Shown: piece by piece, positions 34,102 through 46,952 of the stretch
How positions within the stretch are numbered: the stretch's first letter is position 1
Layout of the letters: every line of letters begins with the position of its first letter
NCBI GenBank assembly: GCA_028532985.1
Contig: JANCIK010000012.1
Location: 992,001 to 1,056,000 of the forward strand
Origin: Stropharia rugosoannulata
Taxonomy: Eukaryota; Basidiomycota; Agaricomycetes; Agaricales; Strophariaceae
Direction: 5' to 3'
Length of the DNA: 64,000 bases
The notes under the pieces: generated by a model
Seen by the model: only the letters and a program-made list of their open reading frames with translations
Databases searched by the model: none
Told to the model about the DNA's origin: nothing
Made by a program: the position numbers and the translations under genes

Positions 34102-36227
34102 ACAGATCAAAAATCAACACACCATTGACCATATTCACAATCCTTCAGTATCTTTTCCAAGCGGCCGTTAAGTTAAATCAATTCCCAAGTTCTCAGGGGC
34201 CTTCAAGTATACTCGTTCTTTGTTCGTTCGTCGTGTCGTGGTCAGTAATGCTAATCCAAGTATTCGTCGTTTATGATAAGGTACTGTAGTTACTCCGTTG
34301 TCCTGCAGACGGAGAAAAGTATTGGAGCCTGTGGTGGTTCGAGGTCAACTCGAAGAAATTCAGCGTCGCTGTCGCTGCCAATACTACCGCATGATGACAA
34401 ATGATTGATGGAATAAGATGGGGATACAAAAAGGCTGTGCATAAAACCTAGTCTCGGAAACCCATCTTAAGTTCCTCAAACAATCCTCAAACCTTCCTTT
34501 CGCCTTCCTTGCATTTCCTGTTGCATCCTGAAGAAATAGTAGGAGTTATATTTCGACTTGTCAACTCATGAATTAGACCAGTATAAGTTGTTTTTATGTA
34601 CATGCTTGAGATACAAAAGAGCATCCAGCCTTTTCGTAGCAAAGTTCAATCGATGCGGAATGGAAAGAATCTTCAAGCTTCAACCTGTATCAGTTGACCG
34701 CTGAGGAGCCCTCGGTGAAATGGGTCCCGCCAACGACAAGGTGACCTAGAATTACCAACTCTATCAGTAATGTTGCTCCTTGAGTGGAACACGTACTGCA
34801 GATCACGAAGGGTTCGAAGAAAAGATGCATCAATACTGGACTAGTGAAAATCTCGATATTTGTTTGACATGACGAAGTTGAAGAAGGTACGATTCACCGA
34901 GATGAGGTTGGAGAACGCGTACCGCGTCATTTGACGACGTAGGTAGAAAATGATAATCTGCCAAATATCGTCTGGGAGATCATCCCCAGTAACTCTAGGC
35001 GAGATAGCAGGTCGGTAGGCGGCCTACAAGACTGAAAGTTGGGTCGTAGCTGTCAAAGCACTTGACACTGTGCAGTCTACGCAGTAATTGCGTAGACGTA
35101 GTACTAGTAGAGCAGCGGGAGACCTAGAGGCAGACAGTATGTGTAGTAACGTCGTCTAGTGAATTTTTTTATCCTTAACAATCTGGAGAAGATACAAAAC
35201 TAACTTGGGGCCACTTTAGACAAATGAGGATGGAAGGGTTTGCACATGTCGACCACTGAGGTTGTTGACAAGTTGTTGAATTAGGTTATTTCATCAAATT
35301 GATGGCCACTCGCTCAGAAGTTGTTTTTGGTTGCTGTTGTTTTTGTTGCCTTTTGAAACTTGCATGTTGGTTATCCTCCCAGCCACTACTTCACAGAGCG
35401 CTAAATACTGATTAATTCAATTGCGACCCTCAGTGCGTTGAAGGATTTGCGATGCAACTGCTTCAGGAATCACCCAACCAACGCACAACCAACGCCCAGC
35501 GGTGCATTCACTTGACTGCTTGTTGAGCGCATTTCTTTGGTCTTGACTATACGGTTACATAGACATTAGTTGTCGCGAGCAAAGTGGGGTAAACGTCTAT
35601 GTATTCGCCAAAGTGCTTACCCTTGTTGGCATATCCTCTTAATCCCCCTTGCTATTTGACAGTCAACATAGGTCAACATCCAATGCACGAACAGATCAAC
35701 ACCTTCAAAACCACTGTCAATGACTTATTTGGATAACGGCTAACTGCTATGTGGACCTTGGTATATTGAACTGTCGAAAAGAAGAGGAATAATGGGCCAT
35801 GTCGATGAATGTTTGAACGTTGATGTCAACAGTTGTCCAACAGTTTTCAAACGATCGCAATGCTACCTGCAATTTGACGTCATATGCAAGAGAGGGCAAA
35901 CCTCACAGACCATTGGACAGACCCTACGCCCACCTTCGCTGTTTCCCAGCTTGCAGTCAGTGTTCATTCACAGAACCTTCAAGAACAATTAGGCAAGAAC
36001 AAAGACGATATCGCCCAACAATATGTCAAAGTAAGCTTCATCAGACTAGCATCGGTCTACTGCCAGTGAACAATGTCCATTATTATGTGGTTTTGGCAGA
36101 ACCCCTGCTCGCCAGGCATAACCGAAGCTTCATTCATCCAAAAGCTTAGTCTCTGTTTCTGTGTGCCCAAAAGCGCGCGTAGTCCCTCTATTTAATACTT
36201 CTTGTGGATAATCGCCAATTACCCGCC
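34102..36227. other. Intergenic stretch with one possible orphan exon
   Basis: No full gene. At about 35,884-36,031 a frame ends in QEQLGKNKDDIAQQYVK directly before a GTAAGC donor and has coding-like composition, but I cannot link it to a start or a further exon. CAACCAACGC occurs twice near 35,477. Confidence 0.45.
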
Positions 36228-37665
36228 ATGCCTGTGCACATCGTCATTACCGACCAACCTGCGTTCCCTCGGACCCGTGCAAGACCTGCGGCTACAAAAC
36301 CTAATGACCTCCTGATAGGATCATGGTTCAATGAAAAGCGCAGTACGTTTGTACACCATAGATCATTTTCCGGCTGCGAAACGGATTTCTCCAAGACATA
36401 CTCCGTCTGCGGCGGGTTTGTGGGCGCCGTCGTGACCGCATATATTGGTCGCCATCACTTGGTTATACGGCACGTCTACCAGCGTCTACTCATCGTATTT
36501 GACAGCCCGCTCATTGCCCGAGCAGACCCGATGACGTCTGGATGGCGATGGTCGCTCAATTCCACATGTAGTGAGTGTACAACGTAAAAAATTCAGTGAC
36601 CAGCCGCGCTAAGCAACTGTTGCTGTACACAGTAAAAGTGGATCTGCTGAATATCTGAAGAAGTCTTTCGTCCCGAAGCCTAAAAACGCATTAGAGTCAA
36701 AACATCTGCGTATTGTAGTCAATCAGAGCTTCAATAATGTCAATCAGGAACAATTCGAGAAACAGGCCAGAGCTCACCTCGAGGGTCATGTATATGAATC
36801 CTGTATATCTCCGAAGATTTGAATACTAACTCGAATTCATTCCAGCTCGTCAACCAGGAACTCAAAGGATGGATTCTTCCCGATTTCTCTACAACAACTC
36901 GCAGTGACCGCATTATCTGTTTACTTTATTTCTCGTCGCCGTTCATCCCGTACGCCCTAATATACATCTCAAACTCTCCTTATGCTCACTGGCGCCATGC
37001 CATATCTGTAGGAGCTGTCAACCAGGTTCCCTCAAGGACGAGTTGAATCTTAAACATGAAAGATATATACCCTCTATAACCCTCGAAGGCACCAAAGAAG
37101 ACTGGAACAGCCTGCTTGGGCGGCTCGACAAGCTCAAGTCGGAATTTGGAATAGCGGCGATGAAATGGGCTACACTACTCGATCCCATCCTAAAGCGGTT
37201 TGTGCGCGCCTTCGACGGGTAGGTCGAATTGGACTTCTGGAAGAGCGCCTGTTCCATCAAAAGCAGTGGTCCTGGTTCACGGTTCAGGACACGGAGTTGT
37301 GCGGCTGGATCACCGCGTTCTGTGTCTGGAGCCCTTCGGGCATATGGCAGGGCCCGCCAGTCCACGAGGGCCCTTCCAAGGCATTCTGGTGCTACGACAT
37401 GTCAAAGTTGGTAATGGAGTGCGTGAGGTATAAGCCCGTATCCATCTACAGTGTCGCAGCGGGCGTCTGTGACGTGGAAAGATGTGTAGAGGTCCGTTTC
37501 GATGGTCTGAGGAAACTACACAAACGCGAGGTGGTTTATGGGATCACTGGCATTGTGACAGAAGGCGAGCACAATGACACCGTGCGTCCGCTCCCAGCGT
37601 GGTATACTGTCGACTCGGAAAGGTTTATCCCTGGTAATCTACATATCCTAGTGGACAAGTATTGA
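36228..37665 (+). pseudogene. DUF4419 protein gene, probably damaged
   Basis: DUF4419 proteins are expanded in agaricomycetes and have no known activity. The reading starts MPVHIVITDQPAFP, then SFSGCETDFSKTYSVCGGFV and RHHLVIRPDDVWMAMVAQFH, which joins only across a GC-AG intron (36470-36525). Later pieces give LVNQELKGWILPDFSTTTRS, IPSITLEGTKEDWNSLL and MKWATLLDPILKRFVRAFDG. There an in-frame TAG stands at 37220-37222, followed by VELDFWKSACSIKSSGPGS. A frame change is then needed before LCGWITAFCVWSPSGIWQGP and the C-terminal PLPAWYTV. The canonical intron 37219-37287 would remove the TAG but leaves the rest out of frame and deletes a conserved piece. So a recent pseudogene, or a sequence error, is likely. 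Confidence 0.65.
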
Positions 37666-37910
37666 ACACATCACATCCATCAGACTTCATGGGCAGGTTG
37701 GATGCGACATGGGTTTGATCAAATTCACGGACAGTATGGTATATCCAATAATGATTCATGAATTGCGTGCGGTTAGATGCTGCTACATAATGATACAAAG
37801 TGACTACAAAACATATCCTATAGGATGTGTATAAGAGCGGAGGCTGGGTGTCGCGCGTAAGTAATAAATGTGTACTAAGTGAAGATGATTAAATCAGTAT
37901 AGATAATCGT

Positions 37911-40819
37911 CTAATGCCAGGTGCTGGGGCTACATTAAAAGAGGAAACATCAGTATGCCATGAATGAAAGAGAAAGAAGATGAGGACTGACCCAAACATG
38001 CCCGTGGGCAGGTCGCTCGCGAGTAGCAATGTGTCCCCTCGCCCATCGGCGTTGTTGGCGTACACACTGAGAGTAGAAAACAATCATTAGCAACAAGCAC
38101 AGCACGAGCGAAGGCCTAAACATACGTATTACCCCACCACGTCTGGATGGTTTTCTCGCCAATCGTGCCGTTCCGCGGGTATTGTAGGATGAAGAAGATG
38201 AGGACGGCGCTGACGGCGACGCCTGAGTCGAGCGCGGCGGACAAGACGTAGTTGTACTTCGTCCACCACGAGAAATGACGCCGGCGGATAACGTACTGGA
38301 AGATGAAGCCGACGATTGCCCAGGGTACGTAGTTGACCGCGCTCGCGGGAGGAATGTAGCCCGTGCCGGAGAAGATGACGGGGAAGTTGAGGTAGCGCAG
38401 CCAGCCGTTGGGCCACTTCCTGCTCAGCGCGTAGGCGATGGCGGGGCAGACCATGCCGATGAGGAAGAACAGGCAGAGGGCGTAGTACACCTGGCCCTTG
38501 GAGAATTGGCGTGCGGGGCCGATGACACCCCAGATGATACTGGCAGTGCCGAACACTTCCGTTGAAGGGCAGATGAAGCCGTCCTTCTGGCCTGGCACGC
38601 ACATATCCTGGATGTTGGTGAACATCCATGCTTGGACACCGAGCTGCGTCGTGCCCGCTATGACGGTAGCGACGACTTGCGCCCAGAACATAGCGCGGGG
38701 CGGGATCTTCATGTAGTGACCAAGCTTGAAGTCTGAGGTGAAGGTGAGTGCCTGTGCCATGGTGATGTAGCCCCAGGTCTTGAACAACATCATCGCAATG
38801 GGGCGTCCGGGGAGACCGTATCCGATAATGAGTTCCGTGATAACGTTCAGACCGACTTGCTGGTTAGTAATGGCCTGGATCATGCCGATGGGGATGATGT
38901 AGAAGAAGGCGATGGCGAGAGCAAGGATGAACCATTGGCTGTAAAGGGAAAATAGAGTGAGCGACTGGAATGAGGAAGGTCTAGGAGTTGACATACACAG
39001 GGAACTTAGTCTCCCAGACTTCGATAGAGATGATACCGAACGCGAACATGGTCACTGCAGAAATTATTAGCAAAGTCCTGATTTTCCATCGACCAAAACA
39101 TACCAAAGATAACAGCATACCACCATTCAGGCACCTGCGGGTAGCGAGCCATGAGACGGGCATGGATATCGGGCTGTTCATGCATAGCACGGCGCGACTG
39201 GGTCCAGATTTGCTTGCGGAAGTACAGGAACGCATGCGTAAGAGTGGCCGTGATCGACGCGAACGAGAGACCGTAGGAGATGGCGAACGTCGTGGAAATG
39301 TACAGCGGACTGTAATTGTCGTACTCCTCCTGGTTGAAGGTGGTATCGGGGTTGATAATGCGGGTGACATTGTAAGTCGAGCCGGTGTTATCGAACGAGC
39401 CGCGGGACGAGATCGGCATGAACTTGCCATACCAGGTGTTGGTGAACTGTGGGTGTTAGATAAACTGGTCAGCATCTGCCTCACTATAAATAGAATCCGC
39501 GATGCGGCAACATACGTGGAGGATAGGTGTGAGAATCCCTGTCACATTCCATATTAGTGTTTGTCACTTTATGTCAAAAGACAAAAATAGCTTACAGAAG
39601 AAGAAGACAAATCCGACGAAGATATTGGCCTCGGCCCACCATGGGGTGGCAAGCGGGGAGCCAATGTATGCGATCTGAGCCCAGTCGAAGGTGATGAGGC
39701 TCATACCCAAGCCATGGACATAGCCGAACATCTCGTTGACGGGGATGTTGTCGGGAGCAATCCAGCAGACCCAGGAGAAGTAACTGAGGGACTGGAAGAG
39801 GTACCCGGGGAGGAGGTACCAGATGGCAGAGCCGGCGAACGCGAGGAAGAAGAAACGTTCACGGCTGATTCCACCGCGGTCTCCGACACCGGCGTATGTC
39901 TGCGCATGAAGGGTGTTGAACAGGGCGCAAGTGACCAAGTTTGTAGGCCAGACTGAAATGCAAACATTAAGATGTTAAATAGTATATATGCGCAAAATCT
40001 CTCACTCATTGAGGGTGGTTGCACCAGGAAACGACGAGCAATACCTCCAATGGAGAAACCAATCAGCTGGGTGGACATGACAATCATCCATTGGTCTGAA
40101 AGGATGAGGTTAGAAATAAACTACAACGAGCAAGAAACACGCATACAGCTGAAGTTGTAGTGTTGGTTGTAGAACACTCGCTGAACTGCGACGACGTCTG
40201 TTGCATAGGCGCTCGTGTATCCAACGGAAGCCATGATGGTGGCCAGGACATGCTCCTTGATGGTGAATGGCCCGGGATTAAGTTCCGCACCAAAGATCTT
40301 GTAGTTGGGCATCGCACTCGCCCATAGGCGGCCGAGAGGGAAGATCAACAGCTGGGCGACAATCTAAAGGCCTTTGCTCAGAGATGAAGGCGCCAGCACA
40401 CAAGTGGGGTACTTACACCGGTGACGGTGACGGAGGGGTAACGGAAGAAGAAGAACTGGTTCAATCCGGGGATGATAATGGCCCAGATGATACCAAGGAC
40501 CCAGGAACGGATAGTGGAGACAGGGATATCCGGGTCATCGGTGTTGGCCACGGCGGAACGGACTTCGGGGTACGGCGAGTCGTCCTCTGCACAGCACGTC
40601 AAAAATGACAAATGAACATGGGGTAGTAGAAGCGTACCGAGAATGCCAGCGATGGCCTCTGTCTTGTCCAGGTTGGGATCATCGAATTCGGGGAGAGCGA
40701 GATCCACTCTGTCGACTAGGGCGCTAGTGAGGACGTGCTGGACGACGAGAAGCGGGGCACGTACCAGACTCGACCTTCTCAAGGTCAACGGACCCCGGAG
40801 TGTGCTTGTCAGTGGACAT
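37911..40819 (-). CDS. OPT-family oligopeptide transporter
   Basis: Proton-coupled importer of small peptides (or related compounds such as glutathione or siderophores) in the plasma membrane. The start exon 40765-40819 gives MSTDKHTPGSVDLEKVES. About ten exons follow down to 37911-37929, whose splice restores the end FGPSTWH. Typical OPT stretches: SWVLGIIWAIIIPGLNQFFF, IFPLGRLWASAMPNYKIFG, NPGPFTIKEHVLATIMASVG, SYFSWVCWIAPDNIPVN, WGYITMAQALTFTSDFKLGH and YVPWAIVGFIFQYVIRRR. Many helices are evident, consistent with a roughly 760-aa protein with 12-16 transmembrane segments. The acidic N-terminus is normal for fungal members. No lesion seen. Substrate choice cannot be read from sequence. Confidence 0.93.
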
Positions 40820-43630
40820 GCTGGGGAGGGGAACCGAGAAGGGGCTGGTGCGAGAAAGGTGGAGATGGGTGGTACTTGTATGAATCCGAGAAGGAGGACA
40901 TGTGGAAGGTGCGATAAGAAAGCAGAGATCTCGATGGGAACAGGAACATGCTAGGGCGGATACGACATTCTCACTATTCTGCTACCTCGCGGTCCCTCCA
41001 AATCGGGTCTCAATTTTTATCCTTCCATCTCCACCGCTCCGACTGACACAGAAGCACACGACCCCGTCCAGAACGCCGGGTCGCCGCCGCACGTCCTAGC
41101 TTGTTTCGCCACCCCCCGGGATGACGTTCGGCGACGCACAGCCTGCGCCTTAGTCTGCGAAGCAGAAGCTAGTTCCCGCCGGCGCCTTGTGCAGCGCCAG
41201 TGTCCGCGCGAGCGAGCACATGCTGTCTCTGGAAGCGCCATATTGAGATTTGAATATGGAGAACCATATCTTAGCGACGTGTTAAAATGATAGGTGTAAC
41301 ATGTTGGGTCTATAGGGGTTTGCGTGTGGACAGAAGGCCATCACAGGTGTCGATGGAGAGGAGAGCAGCACATGGTCGGCATCAGTCCGAAGCTGCGCTA
41401 TCTCCATATGGGTCTCGCATTTCAGTGGGCGCCAAGTATCTTCCCTTCCTATAATAAACACCCAATGCGCGAACCCGTACATGTCACCATGTGCCTCTGG
41501 CTTTATGTAAATCGTCTTTATGACTCGCAAAGTAATGTGGATACATCTTGATTTCCTAGTGTAACTGACTGAATTTTAGGTAGTTCCTATAATTGGGTTT
41601 TAATATAGAACTTTATGAATATTTAACAAACTGCCAACTGTATGTGCATGGATGCAAGACACTCATTTCCCATACATTGTCCTGCGTCTTTATCAAAGGC
41701 ACACAAGAGCCCACGGGCAGGGTCGAAGCGACAGCGCATCACCATATCACCGAATATCATGAGGGTACCCTCACACAGGCAGCGAGTGGCAGAGGAACGA
41801 ATAGAACTTAAATTGGACCAATAAATGAATGCAAAATGGATATCGAGAAAGGCCTCGGCTGGCCACCATATCCTCCACCCTCAGGGCTGTATTCAACGGA
41901 AGAAAGATAGAGAGCGTGTAACTCTGAGCGGCGGTAGTACTACGGTAAGATTCACTTTGTACGGCAGCAGGTAACAGTCAAGAGCCATGCTTATGTACAT
42001 ACTTTATTAATCGAGCCAACCAGTGAGTGACGGTCATAAACAAAATAGGCAGGGCTGGTTTCTACCCTAACTTACATACTCCCTGATACCCCACACGGTG
42101 CAAGCTATTTTAGGCACACGCAGGAAGCAGCGCATAGCTCGTCCACAGGCGCTTATTCGTACGGTCCCGAACTTGGACAGAAAGAAGTCTGCCTTATAAG
42201 TTATCTTTTCTTCCTGTTCTGCGCGCAAGAGTGGGAATGGAACGCAATAAATAAACTACTGAAGAGATAAGTGGTGAGCACACACACGATGAGTGGTATG
42301 TATGGCTAAAAATAGACGCTTAATTCCCTTGGCCTTGGCTTCCGATCCGTGTGCGTTATCATCAGTCCACCTCTCCGGGTAGTTTCGTCTGTTCCCAGGT
42401 TGTCATGCCTGATCTTATGATACTGTACTTTAGAGTTTGTACTTAGATAAAACAGAAATAAAACACATGATTCATTCCAGACCGCCAGAGGCTTCCGAGT
42501 TGCATACGCTGCTATGCCGTACTGCACAATCAGACGCGCATGTGGTCTCTGTGCCACCAAAACGGAGTGCTCAGGCTGATTGCCTTTAGTCCACACGCTA
42601 TGTACTTCCTATCCTCAGATCAGCGCCGCTGTCTACTGCACTACATAGCTGATGGGAGCAAGCCGAAAAGTCTACTGTTTATAGCCCAAAAAACAAATCT
42701 GATCCTCCCGACTTCGCCGCTACGGGCGCTCCTCGCCGGCGCAAGTGGTACAACACTACTCACCCAAGGTAGATAGTAAATAGCCCATCTTACTAGAACT
42801 ATATATTTACTCGCATGAGCTATGCAGCAGCGGAACCACTGGCGTCAGCTACCACACCGCCGAGCTCGACAACCGCATGCTCCTGTCATCCTGACACTCC
42901 AGGGCGCTCCCAAGCCAAACCCCCACGAGGCGCGCGAGCGCCTCTCTGCGACTGCCTGAAATTCACATCTATAGGTTCTCTTCTATTTTCTTTCGGGCGC
43001 TTGAATGGCCGATTTCCACGAACCCGCCTGGGAGCGTATGTACATCTCTGAACACGTATCGCCGATGGTCATGATGAGGCGTGATCTTGCGCGATGAGGA
43101 GCATATGCAAGCCTTTGCGCCATCTCTGCGAGATGCGAACGACTGAATTGGTGTGTACATTAACATAAATGTGGGCACGGACACCAACGGAGGTGGATAC
43201 ATACGGGGTTTCCAGGGCCACTTAGTGCCACTTATCGCTGCTCGGACGCAAATAATTTCTCTAATATGAAATTTGAATTTCAGGGTGTGCCATTGCTTTC
43301 TAAATGGGACGAAATGCACTGGAGTAAACTGGAGTCAGCATTTGTCTGTTTGTATACTGGTGCGACCTGTCAAGGCATGGCGGTGCAAAGATGCTTTTGA
43401 CGCGGCCGTTCAAGCTTCAAGTCCAGACGGGTGTGGGGCCTTGAACAGTCGTTATTCCTCCTGCTGCATACATACGCCTGGCTTGACGGAGTAGATCTCC
43501 TCAGTCAAATATGCTTCCGGCGCCATTGCGTCGCATTGCGTGCGAGTAGGTGCCAGTGCACCGTCGCCCGAACTATCGCCGAAGGGAGACTTGTGGCAAG
43601 AATTGATGCTGTCGTATTTCATATCACGAC

Positions 43631-43670
43631 GTGTGCCAGCGTGTGCTCCTGTGTGCTCTCGTGTGCTACA
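43631..43670. repeat. Four tandem 10-bp units (GTGTGCnnnn)
   Basis: Four consecutive decamers all begin GTGTGC, followed by four variable bases. Non-coding minisatellite. Confidence 0.85.
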
Positions 43671-45842
43671 TGAGACTGCATGTGCTCGCACATATGTATG
43701 TGTCCTCGCTATATCACGTTAGTTAGATGTGTTCTTGAGACTGTTCACCACTACAGCTTACCGTGTTTGTCTGGAGAGGCCTCTGACTATATCCAAAGGC
43801 CAATGCAAATGTATGTAGATACAAGCCCGCGACGGAGGCACGAACAGCCCTCCGATAAGAGGGGTTCGAGATGTGCCGGAGCTCATGATCTACACGACAA
43901 CGACTGCGTTCACTGCACATATGTACATATGTACACAGTGACACATCGCCAATAACGCCCGGGTGGAGTGAGCATGTGTATGCCCCTGAGGAGCCCTGAA
44001 CGCGCAAATCCTTCTTTTTCGCTTCTGCGGGCTTCTTTCCGGATCGTGATTGATCTGCAAAAGACAAAGATATTCTAACTAAAAGGGACGCAAGGTGTAT
44101 AGGTTCATAGAGGTTCATAATGTACGTACGTATGATAATAATATTATACTTGGGATGATTGCGGGCAAGTCGTCAGTGTTGGCTACATGGCGGCAAGATG
44201 TTGCGACGGTGTCGATATGCCACTAACTCTGACCTGTCGGGTCTTACTGTTGTGCCTCCTTGTACCTCATACTCGGGACTTTCGACTCGTGCCAGCTCGT
44301 GCCGTATGCGCAAAGGATCAACATGGAGTGCCTTATTATTTTCCCTCATCCGCTCCGTTCTTCACAATCGTCATGTAATGAACGATATATGCGAGTGGGT
44401 ATATGCAGCGCCGCAATGAAGCAATGACCTTTACGAATCCACAACATTCGGTGCATAGGTCGCCGAAAAATCGCCGGCACTCCTCAGGAATCGCGACGGG
44501 GCCATGGATCGCTGGAACAGCCTGGAATTTTGGAGTTGATTGGAGTATTTTTGAAGCAGCGGCGTCTAGTGTAGACACACAGACGTAATAAGCATTGAGA
44601 CGTCTCCCGCGGATTTGCATCTTCCGACCATCTGCTGTGGCTGTCCGAGGACCCAGGAGGATACCCTCCCGGGATGAACTGCTCCTGTGCACGCCCACGG
44701 GGCTAGCTTTGTGTTCTTTCGTCCCCCCGACGACACATTGCGTAGATAGGATGACTGGTCGGTCTGGCCACCTTCCTGCCCGTAGATAAGATTACATTAT
44801 TTCAGGGAAGATGCGTATCAGCCTTTCGTGCTTGCATCATCGTCGGGGCGGCGTTCATCGCTTCGTAGTACGCTAGTTTCAAGCCGCAATACAAGTCCCT
44901 GTCAGAATTCGGGCTGAACGAGACCGGAAAGGGGAGGACTGTACGGGATTAGGGAGTCGGAGCGTACTCAGTGGATTGCCACTGCCCGCAGCTTCTGGTT
45001 ATTCAATGCAGTACACCAGCTATACGCATCTGGAAAGTCATTCGCAGTCGTGAGCAGTAGCAAAGAGGTGCTCATGGCTGGAAATCAGTAGGGGGATGCT
45101 GTAGTAGAGAGAACATGACAAGAACAGGACGCAGACGACTCGCGACGGTTCCGAATGCGGCAACGTGCGGTTTTATTTGTACTAGTTTATGTAAGTAGGC
45201 TAGCTTAAGACAGGGTCACTGCTATTGTTCAGCGACCCTTATTTGTTGCTGAGTATTCCAGTGTTATATGCGCATCTTGACAAGGTATTGACAGGGATAA
45301 TGATATGTAGTCAGATTACATACAGCAAATACGGCGATCGCTATCAGTTGAGCGCGCATGAACCGTATCAGGCGCTTAATAGGCGCTCATGAACGAATAC
45401 CTAAGCGTCTATTAGTATATAAAAAGGAAGTCAACGGAGAGGCACGTTGGGGGTACACTATACCACTGGTAGGTAATGTTAAAGGCACGGCTTCATTTTT
45501 ATATGTTAAAAAAACCCCGTATCAGAGCAGTAAATAAGTTACCGACGAACGTGACCATAAATGCCACCGTCCCATCCGTTTCCTTATCATTCAGAAAATG
45601 CGTGTTTATGAGGCGACTTCAGCGATTATGGTATTCGGCCCTCTCAAATTTCAATGGTACATATTATAACGATAAGAATCATTCCACCGCCACTGTCGCA
45701 TTATCATAGTGGATATAATGCTCACATGACGCACTAGCAATTCAAGTATTCAAATATTCATGGCTTGCTCACACACAAGTACTTTCTGGTAACTTACTTT
45801 AGTAAGTCACAATCTAATACAGTTCTAACGACGTCTGTTTGG

Positions 45843-45850
45843 TATAAAAG
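45843..45850 (+). promoter_or_regulatory. TATA box
   Basis: TATAAAAG, about 65 bases before the ATG at 45,912; a near-consensus element that suggests strong or regulated expression of the small gene downstream. Confidence 0.6.
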
Positions 45851-45911
45851 GACACTGGAAAGCTCGTCACTTGTAGTTCCCTATCAAGCCTCATTTACAC
45901 TCCCGTTATAA

Positions 45912-46494
45912 ATGTCAGAATCCGCTCCTGTCCTCCCCAGCCTTTCTCAATGGGTGCAGAATCATCTCACCGCCATCATTAAAGCCAAGCCGGGGCCCGA
46001 TCAAGAGAGAGCTCTGGATGCCTTTCTTGCTGAGGACTCTGTGATCATCGTCAATGGCATGCAGTCTCTCCGTTCTAATACATCTTCGTCATCTGCAGAA
46101 GACGAGGCAGAGTCCGAGGAGAACTCGCCTTCCAAGTCGATCATCAACTTTCCAAGCGTTCTTGAGGTTCCTAAGGTCCCTGGAGATAACATCACTGTAC
46201 GTTTCAAAGTTATATTAATGAGTGCTTATTATAATCCAAACGTCCTACAGGCTGGATTTGTTGGAATATTTTATAATGCGACTATCTTGAGTGGATCCGT
46301 AACGAGATATGTAACTGCATCTGTTTATCTTCAGTTAGTTGCCTTCAAGCTCGACATTTAAATGATAAATGCTAATTACTATGAAAATTTATAGAATCGA
46401 TCAAGACCCTTCTTTGCCTTTGTCTGAGCCAGATAGACGAAGGGTTATCAAGTGCAACGAGGTTCTTATGGTAGAACCACCAATTGCTCACTAG
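45912..46494 (+). CDS. Small acidic protein, function unknown
   Basis: About 157 aa in three exons. The first (45,912 to about 46,197) ends ...VPKVPGDNIT, the second begins at AGFVGIFYNAT (about 46,252) and the third, after a GT-AG intron, starts IDQDPSLPLSEPDRRR and ends at 46,494. The N-terminal half is helical (SQWVQNHLTAIIKAKPGPDQ, ALDAFLAEDSVIIVNG) with a Ser/Glu-rich insert SSSSAEDEAESEENS. The pattern of short helices followed by beta strands could suit an NTF2-like fold, but no motif proves it. No signal peptide or membrane segment. It has a strong TATA box and stands alone after a 5-kb gene-poor region. Confidence 0.65.
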
Positions 46495-46952
46495 TATGAG
46501 CAACGGGGTATTATAAATCATTCAATACGTTGCATATATACGAGAACGAAGTACCACTGAGTACACATCGTATACTACTAAATAGGATTCATTAGAATAA
46601 ACCAATAATAAACGGGAATTGTGTGGTGCACTCGGAGTTAACTTCTGCAGCCTTCACTCAATTCAAATGCTATTTCGAAGGAATTGGGAGCTGCTCGATA
46701 CTCGCCATAACGAATTGTTGCCTCCTCCGAACCCTCCCCTGCGTTCTCGGCGCTTAAGTCGATTACTTTAGATTTCACCGGCCCGGGAAGTGCAGTTCCT
46801 CCAAATCACGTAATCAATGCCACGCGACATCGTCACTGTTGCACCGCGGCTGCTTTGGCTTGGTTGCAACTTGCTTGATTTGTGCTCGATACCAACTTGC
46901 AGCCACGACCCATCCTCAACACTACTCCTCCACTCCACTCAGCTTATAAGTC
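46495..46952. other. Intergenic stretch, Ksh1 promoter side
   Basis: No gene seen. C/T-rich tracts precede the Ksh1 start codon, as in many TATA-less fungal housekeeping promoters. Confidence 0.5.

Larger units (their letters stand above)
40820..45911. other. Gene-poor 5.1-kb region
   Basis: Lies between divergent genes. No supported CDS or RNA. It contains a 10-bp tandem repeat at 43,631-43,670, alternating purine/pyrimidine stretches such as CACATATGTACATATGTACA near 43,917, and imperfect GCGCTCATGAAC/GCGCGCATGAAC copies near 45,350. The last 70 bases carry a strong TATA box for the gene at 45,912. Confidence 0.6.

Noticed and set aside
37219..37287. Canonical intron that would remove the TAG in the DUF4419 gene
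   Set aside because: It has GT and AG ends, but the product after it is out of frame with GWITAF and loses VELDFW, so it does not rescue the gene.
38129..38716. Long overlapping frames on both strands over the OPT gene
   Set aside because: Shadow frames of GC-rich OPT coding sequence; only the OPT frame has family motifs and hydrophobic helices.
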